Below, piece after piece: positions 11,956 to 22,430 of a DNA stretch of 64,000 nt. Source of the DNA: Trichopria drosophilae (Eukaryota; Arthropoda; Insecta; Hymenoptera; Diapriidae); the NCBI GenBank assembly GCA_030407085.1, contig CM059582.1:136669001-136733000 (forward strand), written 5' to 3'. Every line of letters begins with the position of its first letter. Position 1 is the first letter of the stretch. The notes under the pieces are model-generated. The model was not told the DNA's origin. It saw only the letters and a program-made list of their open reading frames with translations, and did no database searches. Made by a program: the position numbers and the translations under genes.

Positions 11956-12261
11956 TCACTTCAGATGGCGTTTCATAGACTTCACCCCGGCTTTCCACAA
12001 CCCACCAAAGTGAGGAGCGGCAGCCGGGACGAATCGCCATTCAACTCCATGATCAACGAGTCTTCGTTGGAAATCAGCGCTTTTAGCCGCAGCGCGATAA
12101 GCAGCTCGCAATTCCTTATCGGCACCTACAAAATTGGTGCCGCAATCGCTGAACATTTCGCTCGGCAGACCGTGATGCGAATAGAATCGCTCAAACGCAG
12201 CGATGAATGCATCGGAAGAATAAGCGCAGACGACTTCCAAATGCACCGCCCGAGACGCCAT
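11956..12261 (-). pseudogene. BEL/Pao integrase core, likely inactive
   Basis: The conserved block MASRAVHLE begins right after an in-frame TGA (about 12264-12262) that replaces the Cys usually before Met in this family. The second catalytic Asp is in FSDCGTNFVGA. The third catalytic residue, normally Glu in PHFGGLWEAGVK, is Lys here (codon AAA). Upstream, 12262-12444 encodes the preceding core block (FTKCGVNYAGPIDM). The domain would have joined element ends to host DNA. Confidence 0.85.
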
Positions 12262-12344
12262 TCAGATAAATACAGCGATATACGCAGAGACGGCTTTATG
12301 ACCGCGGCCGCCCGCCAATCGCATATCAATCGGACCTGCGTAAT

Positions 12345-13262
12345 TCACGCCACATTTCGTAAACGCGCGGGAGGGACGCGTGACACGAGCCGGGGGCAAA
12401 GAACCCAACAACTGACGCGGCTTTCGGTCGCGTAGCGTGCGCATCGAACGCAGCGAGCAACTGCAGATCGCACTGTTTTACGCGCCTGTAGGATCCATAC
12501 GCGGTCTCGCGTAGTATGTAAGGTAAGCTCGATGCCACCGCGAACGCATTGCGCATGTGCCTGTTCGATTATCAGGCGCGAAACATGACCTGACGGCAAA
12601 ATGACAGGATATTTTTGTGCAAACGTTAGATTTGCTTGTGCCAACCGGCCACCTACACGTAAAAGACCTTCTGCATCCAGAATTTGATCGAGTCTCCTCA
12701 GGGGACTCGTTTTTGAAATCCGTTGGCCTATTGCCAATCGGCGAATGCCGTTTGATTGCGGTTGATTACGCGAAAGCAACTCGATTTCATTTTGAAAATG
12801 TTTCGTTTGAATTATAGAAAGAATGCGATTTTTTTTCTGTTTGGTCTTAAATAACTCAGGAGACATAACAGAAAAGAAATTAACAAAAAAAATTACAATG
12901 CCTCGACTTTTGGGTTGAAATTGGTTGCGTCCCACCGTGGCTATCTTCGTTTTGGCTATGAGCAATCCGGTGTGGATGTTGCCGTGTTGGTCAATGCATC
13001 GAGTATAAATTGTGGCTGCAAATGCCTTCTCGGATGCGTCGAAAAACCCGTGCAACTGCCGGCGGTTGGATTGTGACATTCCAAGCCAGCGTGGTATACT
13101 AATCTGAGACAGCATAGGCAGCTCTTCAAAGTACATCAACCACGAGGACGTCAAATCTGGACTGAGGGGAGTGTCCCAGTCTGTGGCGAATTGCCATAGG
13201 CGCTGCATAACAATATTTGCTACTACCAAAATTGGGGCAATCCAACCCAATGGATCAAACAT
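12345..13262 (-). pseudogene. BEL/Pao RT-RNase H connection and integrase zinc-binding domain
   Basis: The N-terminus MFDPLGWIAPILVVANIVMQ is the highly conserved BEL/Pao post-RT block, and LHGFFDASEKAFAATIY is the start of the RNase H domain with its catalytic Asp. After LIAKTKIATVG the expected RNase H body is missing: the frame goes through a Lys-rich stretch of no known homology and resumes at LRVGGRLAQANLTFAQKYPV and the His/Cys zinc-binding region (SGHVSRLIIEQAHAQ, RSAVARCVRCARY). So an internal deletion or replacement has removed most of RNase H. Confidence 0.8.
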
Positions 13263-13564
13263 TCGAGCGATCTTTGAAAGTACAGTTCATTTGGTCCATT
13301 CGGTGGAGGAGATAGCGTGAAATAGTACGAATACGGGTCAGATATAGGATACCACGTGATGCCTAAAATTTTGACTGTTCTTGACTGGTCTTCTTGTAGA
13401 GTTTTACTGCACGCCAGACCGTGGTCGCATTCGTCAATGTCAGTGAGTAAGCTGGCAGAATTGCCCACCCACTTACGTAGCCAAAAGCGACCCGTGGCGA
13501 GCAATCCGTTTAAGTCATCACGGATGGCTTTCAAAGTCAGCACCGATAAGCGCGTCATCGACAA
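13223..13564 (-). pseudogene. BEL/Pao RT C-terminal part
   Basis: The FVDD catalytic motif and ALIGAD are encoded at about 13540-13565 in a frame that differs from the upstream RT segment. This frame contains GRFWLRKWVGNSASLL, KTLQEDQSRTVKILGITWYP and the palm/thumb sequence of BEL/Pao RT (F-x-L-x-K-W-x-S-N and K-x-L-G-x-x-W). Its last part decays before the linker MFDPLGWIAPILV is resumed in the next frame. Confidence 0.8.
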
Positions 13565-14886
13565 AAAAAGCTGTTTAGCAAGGCCTGCTTTCCGAGCGAA
13601 AATCGAGTGCCTTCGTCGTTCGCCAATTGTCGAAGTACTCGCAGGGCTAGGAATGACGCACTGCCAGTTCCGTAAGTTACTGTGAGTAGCTGGAACTCAG
13701 AAACTTTATCCGTAGGCGTGCGGCGCCAGAGAATTCGTTGCAGATCTAGGTCACGTTGGTCGACTAGGATATGCCGGTACATTTGCTGGATATCGGCTAC
13801 ATACACGAATCGATGCGTGCGCCATTGTGAATGCAGTGCCGATAAATCCGTTTGTAATTTCGGGCCGCATAATTGCAACGAATTTAGTGAGTGCCCATTC
13901 GAAGACTTCGCAGAAGCGTTGAACACCACTCGCATCCTTGTAGTGGTGATCGACTCTTTCACGATCGCGTGGTGAGGCAAATAAAATTTTGGAGAAGATG
14001 CTGTTTCGATTGGTGCAGGACGCGTGTGGCCCAATCTAGCGTATTCGTCCATAAAGTTTACGTATGATTCGCGATCCGCGGTTCGGGATTCGAATCGATG
14101 CTCCATGGATTGGAGACAATTGAGAGCGCGATTTCGGGTATCGCCTATTGCGATCGAACTCGGCTCTCGGAGAGGGATTCGGACAATGTATTGTCCTGAA
14201 AGGGTACGCGCATGCGTGTCCACAAAATGGTTTTCGCATTGCTGATCGTTGGCGGATAGAACAGCATGCGATTGCACATTTTCGGTTTCCCAAAACCGAC
14301 TTAGTGAATTATGCAGATCATTGTTTTCGTGCGCATGATGCACTTGAATGTGATGACTTGTTTTGTTAGAAGTATCAGGTGGTTCGTCGCATACACCCCC
14401 ACCGACACCCCAAAGCACCCATCCGAAGACGGTGTTCGTCGCGACCGGCTCATTTCGTTTTCCGCGCATGATAGCATCGCTCAGTGCGTATGGGTACACA
14501 TCGGTTCCGATTAACGCGTGAATCTTGGTGTCACTGGTGGGTTCGCCATCAGCGAAAACAAGATTTTGTAAATGCGGCCAATGAGAAATGGCAAAACGGA
14601 AATGTGGCGTGTACGACATCAATTTATCGAGAACGAGATCGTCACATGACAGTCTGACGTCCTGGTTCATCGTGCTCATTAACGTAATTGGTACGAACTT
14701 TGTTACTTGGTCCATTCCGGACTGACCAAGTCCCGTAACACTAATATTCGCATCGAATTCCCGAGTCTGTAATGCGTTCGCAACTTCACGTGATATGAAG
14801 GTGCGTGTCGAGCCCGGGTCAAGCAACGCGTGTAACTTGACTGTTTTTTGTGAAGCTGCTGTGCCAAGAACCCAAGCTGTTGACAT
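13555..14886 (-). pseudogene. BEL/Pao aspartic protease and reverse transcriptase
   Basis: Near residue 20 the block LHALLDPGSTRTFIS is the A17/DUF1758 protease active site (D-P-G-S form). Later IGTDVYPYAL is the protease end, and from about residue 285 RT begins: KFYLPHHAIVKE, RMRVVFNASAKSSNGHSLN, FVYVADIQQMYRHILV (first catalytic Asp) and DLDLQRILWR. The frame terminates at LNSFFCR, immediately before the expected FVDD active site, which is read in another frame across a seven-T run at about 13563-13569. Confidence 0.9.
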
Positions 14887-15523
14887 GCGATGCTTGAGTA
14901 TGCGTACTTAAATGACTCTGAACTAAGTCCAGATCTGGCGTAGTACTGGCTGTTGCTTCGGTTGCTGCACCAAGCCGTTCTGATTTTAGTGCATTAATTG
15001 TTTGTTGCGGATGCAACAGAGAGTTATGTTTTTCGGCACAATGTAAACAATGTTTCTCGCTTTTACATTGTTTTGATTTATGATAACCGGACAAACAATT
15101 TATGCACAGGACATGCCTTTTTACTACGTCCCAACGCTGAGACAATGATATATCCCGGAATTTCGGACATTTAAATAACCCGTGAGATGCGTTACACACT
15201 GCACATTTCGACGATGCAGGTGTGCTAGCGTTGACGTGTAGCGCTTGAGCGCGAGAGGCAAGGGGTTTGGAACGCGATTGTGATGGTTGGACCTTTGCAA
15301 TTTTTTCAAATCCGGATGCGGCTTCTAGCGAGCGGATTTTTGCCGTTAAAAAATCGGTTAATTGTTTAAAAGTCGCGTAATCGTCGTCGTTCAGGGAAAA
15401 ATCCCATGCCTCGCGCGTTCCATGGTCCAGTCGTTGAACAATAAGCATGACTGAAATGTCATCTGACACGGGTCGCCCTAACTTATCAAGCGCATCGAGG
15501 GATTCTTGTGCAGAATCCAACAA
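14819..15523 (-). pseudogene. BEL/Pao gag C-terminal part with zinc knuckles
   Basis: The frame opens LDSAQESLDALDKLGRPVSD, matching the BEL/Pao gag region that follows the DUF1759 core, and continues to SKCAVCNASHGLFKCPKF and LCINCLSGYHKSKQCKSEKH-C-x2-C-x3-H, a run of CCHC-type nucleic-acid-binding motifs. It ends within the start of the protease region, overlapping the next frame by about 68 bases. It would package element RNA. Confidence 0.85.
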
Positions 15524-15675
15524 ACGTCAAATGTCGCTCGCGGAATTATCGTGCGTTACCGACTTTAACGAAAATAAATTCGATAGGTACAAATTCAAAA
15601 GTCGTCGTTTATTCTCTATTTTTATAGAGTATCTATTTTTTAAAAGCGACCATGCCATCTCGAAATTATTCGCCG

Positions 15676-16107
15676 TTATCGCTGCATTTTTATTATTTTC
15701 GCGGCCTCGCCGTCGAGGCAAGATTTCAAATAGTACAATTTTTGAAATTCGTTAAATGACCCGTCATTCAAGATAACCGCGGAAAAATGGTCGCGAAACG
15801 GTATCCAACCCGAGTATATACCCGAAAAACGAGGAAGCGTAATTGCAGGTACTTGCGTGCGGGTCGATCCAACGGCTGCAACTGGTGCTGCGCTGGTCGT
15901 CTGTGCGGTTGTAGTCGGAGCCAACAATCGGATGACAGCTGATAGGCCTGCCAACGTATCGATATCAATTTCTTCTGACGTTGCCAAAAAATCCTCAATG
16001 AAGTATGCATCACTAGAAAATTGCGACAGCTCTTTATACGGCAGCATTTCTTCGTGTCGCTGCTCCAAAGCCTTCCAGGCTTTCTCGATCCTAGAGCGCC
16101 GCCTCAA
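15676..16107 (-). pseudogene. BEL/Pao gag N-terminal part (DUF1759-like)
   Basis: This frame begins in a charged helical region (RIEKAWKALEQRHEEMLPYK) and contains LPRFSGIYSGWIPFRDHFSA and FNEFQKLYYLKSCLDGEAAK, the hallmark sequence of BEL/Pao gag proteins (leu-pro-x-F-x-G, W-x-x-F-x-D-x-F, K-x-x-Y-L). It would form the capsid-like particle. After GEAAK the frame is lost; the expected continuation AITANNFEMAWSLLKNRY lies in another frame at 15527-15690, ending in a TGA near 15525. Confidence 0.85.
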
Positions 16108-16674
16108 TGCCTGATCGTAAGTTAAATCAGGTTTTTCGAGCGCTGTGGCAGCTCGTTTTAGGACTCCTAAAGCATCGGTGTCATTAATTGCACGAAGGCA
16201 TGATAGGAGTCGCCTGAATCTTGCAGCTTTCCGCGGGTCATCATAAAATGGAATTATGCTGCGTAAATTGTGCGAAGAAATCCGTTGATTGTTTCGCGCA
16301 AATGCAAGCGAAAATCAAACTGTATCATACGTTCGACTTGGAAGCCGAGACGTGAATGCAGTCGCCGTACTGCTAGAGGCGGTCCGTAGGAACGGTTGAT
16401 CAGCCGACAGCAATCAATGGCGCTCTAGGCGTGGCGATTGCTAGCAACATACAGAGGGAGAAAGCTGCCTCCTTCCAATAGCGTACGTAGGAGGTGGGAC
16501 TCTCCTGTGCGTTCGGAGTCGGACTCGAGAGAAGCCGACGCGAACCGAAACTCGTTTGCGTCACGCGTGATGACATATGCCGTGAGGTGATTCACTGACG
16601 TCACGAAACCGTGAAAAAGTGATAGATTCGTATGAATCAGGAAATGGCCGAAAGTGGTCGAATGCGCGTATATA
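16108..16674. other. Upstream flank of BEL/Pao gag: leader and possible 5' LTR
   Basis: About 570 bases of relatively GC-rich sequence lie between BEL/Pao gag and the truncated end of LINE-B. Gag-like coding may extend into 16108-16260. The remainder is a good place for a leader and 5' LTR, but I found no matching copy near 11 kb. At about 16675 it abuts LINE-B RT abruptly. Confidence 0.35.
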
Positions 16675-17610
16675 CTAGTTTAATATACGCTGAAGCTTAA
16701 TATTTAAGTAACCAGAAAGATCGGAATATACCAAACACGCATATTCAAAATGAGGTATGATTAAAGCATTAACCAACATTAATTTGACTTTAGTACATAG
16801 CAAGTTTCCACGATACCGAAGTCTATACAAGATGTAATGTACTCTGGAAGATATTGCAGAGATGTGTCGGTTCCAGGATAAGTCCGATGAGATGTAGACG
16901 CCAAGATTCTTTACACTATCTGAAAATGTTATGACATTTCCATCCAGTAATAAATCTGGCAATTTCTTCGATTTAGCTAATGTCAGGTGATGAGTTGAAC
17001 CAATCATGATCGCCTGCGTTTTACTGATAATTAACTTCAAGCCGAATTCTCGAGACCAATCGCACAGAGTAGCTATTTCAGAGTTTATGTTTGCAATGGT
17101 TAGTTTTATATCATTTATGGAAGTGTGCAAATAAAATTGCACATTATCTGCAAAAATTTCAGCTGTATCCTTACAAAAACTCAGTCGAGTGAATAGCGTA
17201 TTTATGAAAACTATGAAGAGAATAGGTCCTAAACTCGAACCTTGCGGAACTCCCGATGATGTGCTGAGCGATTCACATGGTTGACCTGTACTATCAATAA
17301 TGGATTGCGAGCGCCCCGTAAGGAATGAATGAATCGAACGAATTTCCAGATCTTGGAAACCAATATCGCGAAGACATTGGAGTATGGTAGCATGTGGCAG
17401 GGAGTCAAATGCTTTAGTGAAATCGAAAAGAATCAGGATCGTGATTAATCCTTTTTCGATTGCATACCGTGCATCATCCGTGACTTTGAGTAAAGCGGTT
17501 TGAGTACTATGAAACCGTCGGTATCCATATTGGCGCGGGTGAAGTAATGAATGGGATTCTAAAAAATTAACTATTTGCTGTATTACCCGGTCAAAGAAAA
17601 CCTCAAACGT
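16675..17610 (-). pseudogene. LINE-B reverse transcriptase, active site altered
   Basis: One open frame of about 312 codons holds GYRRFHSTQTALLKV, ILFDFTKAFDSL (first catalytic Asp), SGVPQGSSLGPILFIVFIN and then AEIFADNVQFYLH, where the canonical YADD is FADN: the second Asp codon is AAT. The thumb follows (DWSREFGLKLIISKTQAI, KNLGVYISSDLSWNRHI, ALIIPHFEYACLVY) and is truncated at KLQRILN. The Asn substitution would abolish metal binding by the palm, so this RT should be inactive even without the truncation. Confidence 0.88.
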
Positions 17611-17650
17611 CTACAACGAAAAAGGAGTCAAATCCAATTAAAACACGGAA

Positions 17651-17950
17651 TTATTCCGCGTAGGTGGTATATAACGTTCCGAGGCTGAGGAAAGGGGCAT
17701 TATCATCGTTTGGCTCATTCAAATATAATAAGTGATCGTTAATTACTGAGGTATCTAGAACTTTTGAAAGGTGTGCTGGATTTGCAACTGGGCGAGTATC
17801 TGACGGATTTATCGGATTTGCCTTTTTATTTAGTGGAACAATGAAGACTTTTTTCCAAATCTCTGGAAATGAGCCAGTAAATAGTGATATATTGAAAATG
17901 TCTATAAGGGGGCCACTTATTATTTCAAAACTATCTCTCAGCTGGGACAA
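17651..17950 (-). pseudogene. LINE-B RT N-terminal segment
   Basis: ISGPLIDIFNISLFTGSFPE, then WKKVFIVPLNKK and DTRPVANPAHLSKVLD, match the RT fingers of LINEs (L-N-x-S-L-x-x-G-x-F-P, W-K, P-x-x-K, R-P-I-x-x-x-x-x-L-S-K). The frame is interrupted before the palm segment at 17610 by a short stretch with stops. Confidence 0.75.
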
Positions 17951-18540
17951 TTGAATTCCATCCGGACTACGCCAAGAGACTTTGATTTTAAAGCTGCAAG
18001 TGTATCACCCTCTTGAATTGCAGAAAAACTGAAGGTGGGTTGAGCAGGATGTAATGATTTTCGAAGGATACTATCCAATTGCCCAGTAGTACATGGTGGG
18101 TGAACAGATGAAACTGCACTATAATAAACGTTTAATTCAGAAGCTGAGAAATGCTGAATTGCTACGGAGGAGGTATCACGTACTAACCCCATTTTTCTCA
18201 GAGCCGACCAAATTCCTGCTGGATTTTTCTGCTTTTCTATTTCAGCTGCCACATAACTGTCTTTCGCTCTTTTCAGTATCATTTTAATTTCTTTACGCAA
18301 ACATTTATAGCGCGACATTAAATCTAACGAGTGAGTACGTTTAGTCTGTCTATAAATTGAATCCCGAGCTCGCATCCTTCGTCGCATTTCCGGTGTAATC
18401 CACGGCGCAAGAGGTTTACGTGGACGACGCGTTATGAGAGGTGCGTTTTCATCAAGAACCGAGTTAACAATATCATAAAATAAACATAAAAAATAAGACA
18501 AATGTCGAGATGTACGATACTTACGAGCACTAGAGCACAA
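17938..18540 (-). pseudogene. LINE-B linker between endonuclease and RT
   Basis: This 200-codon frame is basic and helical (RRPRKPLAPWITPEMRRRMR, SRYKCLRKEIKMILKRAKDS) and contains the P-W-I-T-P-E motif and the W-S-A-L-R-K-M-G-L block that connect EN to RT in insect LINEs. It ends (SLGVVRMEFNCPS) where the SxGxDGI block of the RT begins in another frame. Confidence 0.75.
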
Positions 18541-18569
18541 CGTTTGTAACTTAGGAACTAAGGAACTAT

Positions 18570-18824
18570 TTAAAATTTTTCTAAGTTAGTTTGAAATTCT
18601 ATAATATCACATTGACGGAAATCACAACTAATACAAGTTGATTGATACAAAGAGCGTGACATATCATATTCTATAGTGATAAGATCATGCCCCGCTGCAA
18701 AAGGTGCCAAGGATTTGTGGAATGTGCAAAGTTTATCACTAGAATCTAAAATAATCACATCCAAATGAGTATCTGAGTGTGACGTATGTTGTGTAGCTCC
18801 AAACGGAACTACAAAAAGCGACAA
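18570..18824 (-). pseudogene. LINE-B endonuclease C-terminal part
   Basis: THLDVIILDSSDKLC and AAGHDLITIEYD are the (S/T)xLD and (G/S)HD blocks of the LINE APE-type endonuclease, carrying the catalytic Asp and His. A stop or frame change separates it from the N-terminal half at 18927 and onward. Confidence 0.75.
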
Positions 18825-18926
18825 ATCAGAAACAAAGTTTGGAACATATTTTGCCTCAAAACTATCACTAAGTATATTGCAATTTAAATCTCCCGCTATT
18901 ATGATGTTCTTATAACACGCATGATA

Positions 18927-19379
18927 CTAGGCAAATTTATTAAGAAATTCTGCAAAAAGGAGTCCCTGTGGATGGCGGTAAATTACAACAAGAAGTTTAA
19001 TAGACGTTTGAGTTTTTATATCTATAAATAAAAATTCTGGGGAGTTTAAATAATCATTTGCAGAACTTTCAAGTACTGAATACAAAAGAGATTCACGTAC
19101 ATAGCCCGCTACTCCACCTCCCAGAATATAACGCGAGTTTTTCATTATGCCATGATCATGACGCACAAAACGGTAACCACTAACATTGGCACATGCAGAC
19201 GATACTTCCGGTGTGAGCCAATTTTCAGTTATCGCCAATATATGAGTCGAGAAATCGGCAAGATGATTTTCAACTTCACAGAGATGAGCACGAAGTGAAT
19301 TAACATTAACATGAGACACTTTTAAACACGCTCTAGACGACATAGAATGATTAATTACATCTAATTCTGAGTTCGACAC
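18927..19379 (-). pseudogene. LINE-B endonuclease N-terminal part
   Basis: The frame reads KVSHVNVNSLRAHL (N-x-x-S-L motif), FSTHILAITENWLTPEVSSA with the catalytic Glu present, YRFVRHDHG, GGGVAGYVRESL and LLVVIYRHPQG, the conserved first half of a LINE endonuclease. It ends at a stop before the GDxN block, which is read in another frame near 18890. It overlaps ORF1 end to ORF2 start closely, as in many LINEs. Confidence 0.85.
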
Positions 19380-19391
19380 GTCATCTCGAAG

Positions 19392-19709
19392 TCACGCGAT
19401 ACGCTTCAAATCTTCTTCCGTAGCAATTGGAATTTCGGACTCAGAATTATTCTTACGAACAAATATACAGCCATTGCGATGCCATACACGCTCAAAACCA
19501 GCAGCTCTAGCTGCAGTTTTAGCTTTACTCAACAGGACGTAAGTAGGATTTGGGAGAAATTCGTTCACAAAATGAACTAGACTTGAATATTGTTTCAATG
19601 AAGACGTGGATATGGATGACAACATAATCATGATAGATTCATCTGAAACATTTCTATTTTTTAACGCTTCCCGGATAAAATCCCTGCAATCAAACTTATA
19701 TTCCTCCAA
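19392..19709 (-). pseudogene. Chimeric ORF: recombinase-like N-terminus joined to LINE ORF1 C-terminus
   Basis: The first ~45 codons (DCRDFIREALKNRNVSDESI followed by LSSISTSSLKQYSS) resemble the helical core-binding start of tyrosine recombinases carried by DIRS/Ngaro-like elements. The rest (FVNEFLPNPTYVLL, AKTAARAAGFERVWHRNGC, IFVRKN) is the well-known C-terminus of LINE ORF1 proteins. The two are in one uninterrupted frame, with the junction near 19575. The simplest reading is a 5'-truncated LINE-B insertion into a recombinase gene; family assignment of the N-terminal part is from memory of sequence style. Confidence 0.55.
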
Positions 19710-19772
19710 ATCGGGTGTGTTCTTCTATCCTAGGAACGAAGTAGATTAATAATTGGTTTGAAATAAACTGGT

Positions 19773-20847
19773 TTACTGACTAACATTTTTTCGATCGATT
19801 ATTCTTTGGTCTCTTTTTATTATTGTAATATCTACTGCCGCCTTTATTTCTAAATTTAATTTAGGTGGTAACATTAAAGAACAATTTTCTGGTGGATTAA
19901 AATTTGTTAACAACAACTTTCTGTCGTCTGATGAAAGTCCTTTTTTAATAATATGTGACCAAATTTTTCCTGATTGATCGTTAACAGCTGGTGCGAAAGT
20001 ACGATCAGAAGAAAGGGGCTCACCAAATATTTCAAGAATATCTTCATCTATTCCCTGTGTTGGATTTGCTTCAGTTGAATCATTTATATTGTTTCTCTTT
20101 TTTTTAATCAACTTCATACTTTTCTTAAGCAATTTGTTCCTCATATTCATCATGTTTTTTTGTTCAACAATTTCCATACTTTGATTATTATCGACGTCCT
20201 TATTAGATAGACTTTTATCCGTTTGAAAATCGTGCTTATCAGTTACAAAGTCGGAACTGCCAGATTGATAGTTATCATAATAATTTCGATGATATGGGCT
20301 CGGTGTACGATTTCTATATTTATGAGATGAAGAACCATGTCTACGGTAACCACGATTATCACCTGTCATATATAATATGAAGTAACTCAATAATATGCAT
20401 TCTTCACAATTATCAAATAATTATGATAACCTATATTTTCTGTACTGAATTTGGACCTCAAAATCCATCATCATTTTGATTAATCGGTTGAACCGAGAAA
20501 TCAATCAACTCGTCTTAGTGAAGGTTATATATAACATGTTAATATCACAAGTTAGTTGAACCAAAATGTGAATCTAATTCGCCTTAATATATGAGCATTC
20601 AATTAAGTACAAAGGAAGTTGAACCTCGATGTACATACGTTGAGAAATATTTACAATTTCGGTTTTAAATTGCCACATAATGTAACTATACCCTAATAAA
20701 CTTACGGCTTTTCGAATGTTTTCTTTTCTTATGTTTTTTAGCTTTCCATCGTAAAACTTCTTTTTCTAAGATTTTTATTCGCTTTTTCAAATCATCCTCT
20801 TCAATCTCAGTATCAGAAGAGCGATCGTTGTAGTTTCTTTTACTCAT
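19773..20847 (-). CDS. Two-exon gag-like gene, probable tyrosine-recombinase retroelement ORF1
   Basis: Exon 1 starts at the ATG at 20847 and encodes about 47 residues: acidic, then a coiled-coil-like stretch, then a basic tail (KKHKKRKHSK). It ends at 20706 with a GTAAGT donor. The next exon starts at 20370 after a TATATGACAG acceptor; both borders leave phase 1, so the frame joins cleanly. Exon 2 encodes an Arg/Ser/Tyr-rich region (RGYRRHGSSSHKYRNRTPSP), a Lys-rich stretch, then DEDILEIFGEPLSSD and LSSDDRKLLLTNFNPPENCS with LPPKLNLEIKAA and KRDQRI, a pattern I associate with gag-like ORF1 proteins of DIRS/Ngaro-type elements. It stops at 19773. The recombinase-like fragment just downstream supports this. 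It could alternatively be a domesticated gene. Confidence 0.55.
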
Positions 20848-22430
20848 TTTTGTTCAAAATTTCTTTAATTCGACGTAACGTATTGGCACAAAGAAGACAG
20901 TTTCGATAAATTATGTAACAGCTGACAAACGAAAAGAACTTTTTGTCTTTAAAATTGTGATGGAATTGGTGCATCGCAGAAGTACTATACATTGATCTTG
21001 AAGAAGAGGCGCGTAACACAATACAAAGCATACTTCGTAGCAATGAAATTAGTATCCTGGGTAATAATTGTAAACAGGCAGCAATGATAAAATGTGAAAA
21101 TGCATATTAATGATAACATTAGTATTATTCAAGCATATAGAAATGAACTAAAAGTATACAAATATAAAATTATAATCGACACATTTTACATACGACTTGG
21201 AAAAATGGGTTATAATTTTGAACACGGAACCGATTATTTAGCATTTAGAAGTAGTGAAATTAACCGAAATTTCGAAATCTGACAGGTAACACATTTGGGG
21301 ACAAATAATTCTGAACATCAATATACAAATCACGAATCACTCTCCTGATATTTTACCACTCGTTTGTCATGTAGCTCTCTCTATTGGCGACTCTAAGTAA
21401 TCAACTTCACTTCCATGTACAACATAACTTCAATCATGACGGCCAGTTAACAAAGGTTCCATTTTTATATTATAATTTGCATTACAATTGACTCAGGGAG
21501 TGAATACTTCATATAATTTCCAAGTAAAATTATTCTTTATAGTATCAGTGCTTTTCTAAAAATAAATTATATTTTTGCTTTTCAGGAATATTAAGGAAGA
21601 ACAATAATTAACATCATTCTTTGTCGTCTTTCATAATAGAATAGTTAGTTTGTTGCTTGAATACATAATGCATCTTATAAATAATAGGACAGTATTGGCT
21701 CGGAGCCTAAATACATCGAGTACCTGCTATTTATACGTGTATCACTTGGAAGATAGAAAAAAGATAATTCTTCATTAGAGAGTCAATAACCTCAATGGAA
21801 TGTTTATTATTATTGATTGAATTTATTACTATTTTAAATGCATTCATTAGGAAATCTGAATACTATTTAATATTGTAAACAAATGCTTCAATGCAAGCGT
21901 TTAGTATGAAATTGTTGATGTGATTCTACTAATTCTGCTATTACATTACATATATGTATACTTGAAACCTTCTCAACATTATAATTTCAAGTATAGCATC
22001 ATTAGCAAATCAAGAAAATAATTATTTTATAAATTAATGGTGTAAAAATAAAGAAATAATTGGAATTAAAAATCAAGTAATTATAGATATGGAGTACGTT
22101 CAATATATTTGTCTACTTAGTAAACAATTCATTTGTGTTCCCTAATCTTTGGCGTACCGAATCCCTAATAAATATATCTCAGAAGGTATTTTCTCTCTAT
22201 TTAAATGATAAAATTATTTGATTAGAAAATATTTCAAACTTGAAAAGAATCTTGGTACATTTTGAGAAGCACAGAAATCGTTATAAATAATTATGACAAA
22301 TACACCGGCAGTGCGTAATATATTTGTTAATCTACAAAATGCATAGTCGCCGTTCATCATAAACAATCGATTACCTCCGTTACTGGAGTTGAAAATCTAT
22401 CTAATAATGGCTTTAAAAATTCTGTTACAT
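20848..22430. other. AT-rich non-coding stretch
   Basis: No convincing gene. Short open frames at 20840-21043 (minus) and 21094-21282 (plus) lack motifs. The region upstream of 20847 could hold the promoter of the two-exon gene, but no clear element was recognised. Confidence 0.4.

Larger units (their letters stand above)
11443..16107 (-). mobile_element. BEL/Pao LTR retrotransposon
   Basis: On the minus strand the segments run gag (DUF1759-like), zinc knuckles, A17/DUF1758-type aspartic protease, RT, an RNase H remnant, integrase zinc-binding and core domains, and the DUF5641-like C-terminal domain that is diagnostic of BEL/Pao. This order and protease type separate it from the Gypsy elements here. 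It is broken by frame changes near 15690, 13570 and 12345, stops near 15525 and 12262, a deletion in RNase H and an apparent integrase active-site change. Confidence 0.93.
16675..19580 (-). mobile_element. LINE-B: non-LTR retrotransposon, truncated at both ends
   Basis: A minus-strand LINE runs from an ORF1 C-terminal fragment (about 19580) through endonuclease and RT to 16675, where the RT thumb is cut off and BEL/Pao-associated sequence starts. The 5' end begins inside ORF1 and is fused in frame to unrelated sequence. Several frame changes occur, and the RT active site is altered. It is a different family from LINE-A, judged by its RT sequence. Confidence 0.88.

Noticed and set aside
10960..16670. 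Paired LTRs around the BEL/Pao element
   Set aside because: The flanks 10960-11440 and 16110-16670 did not match each other by eye, so no LTR pair is claimed.
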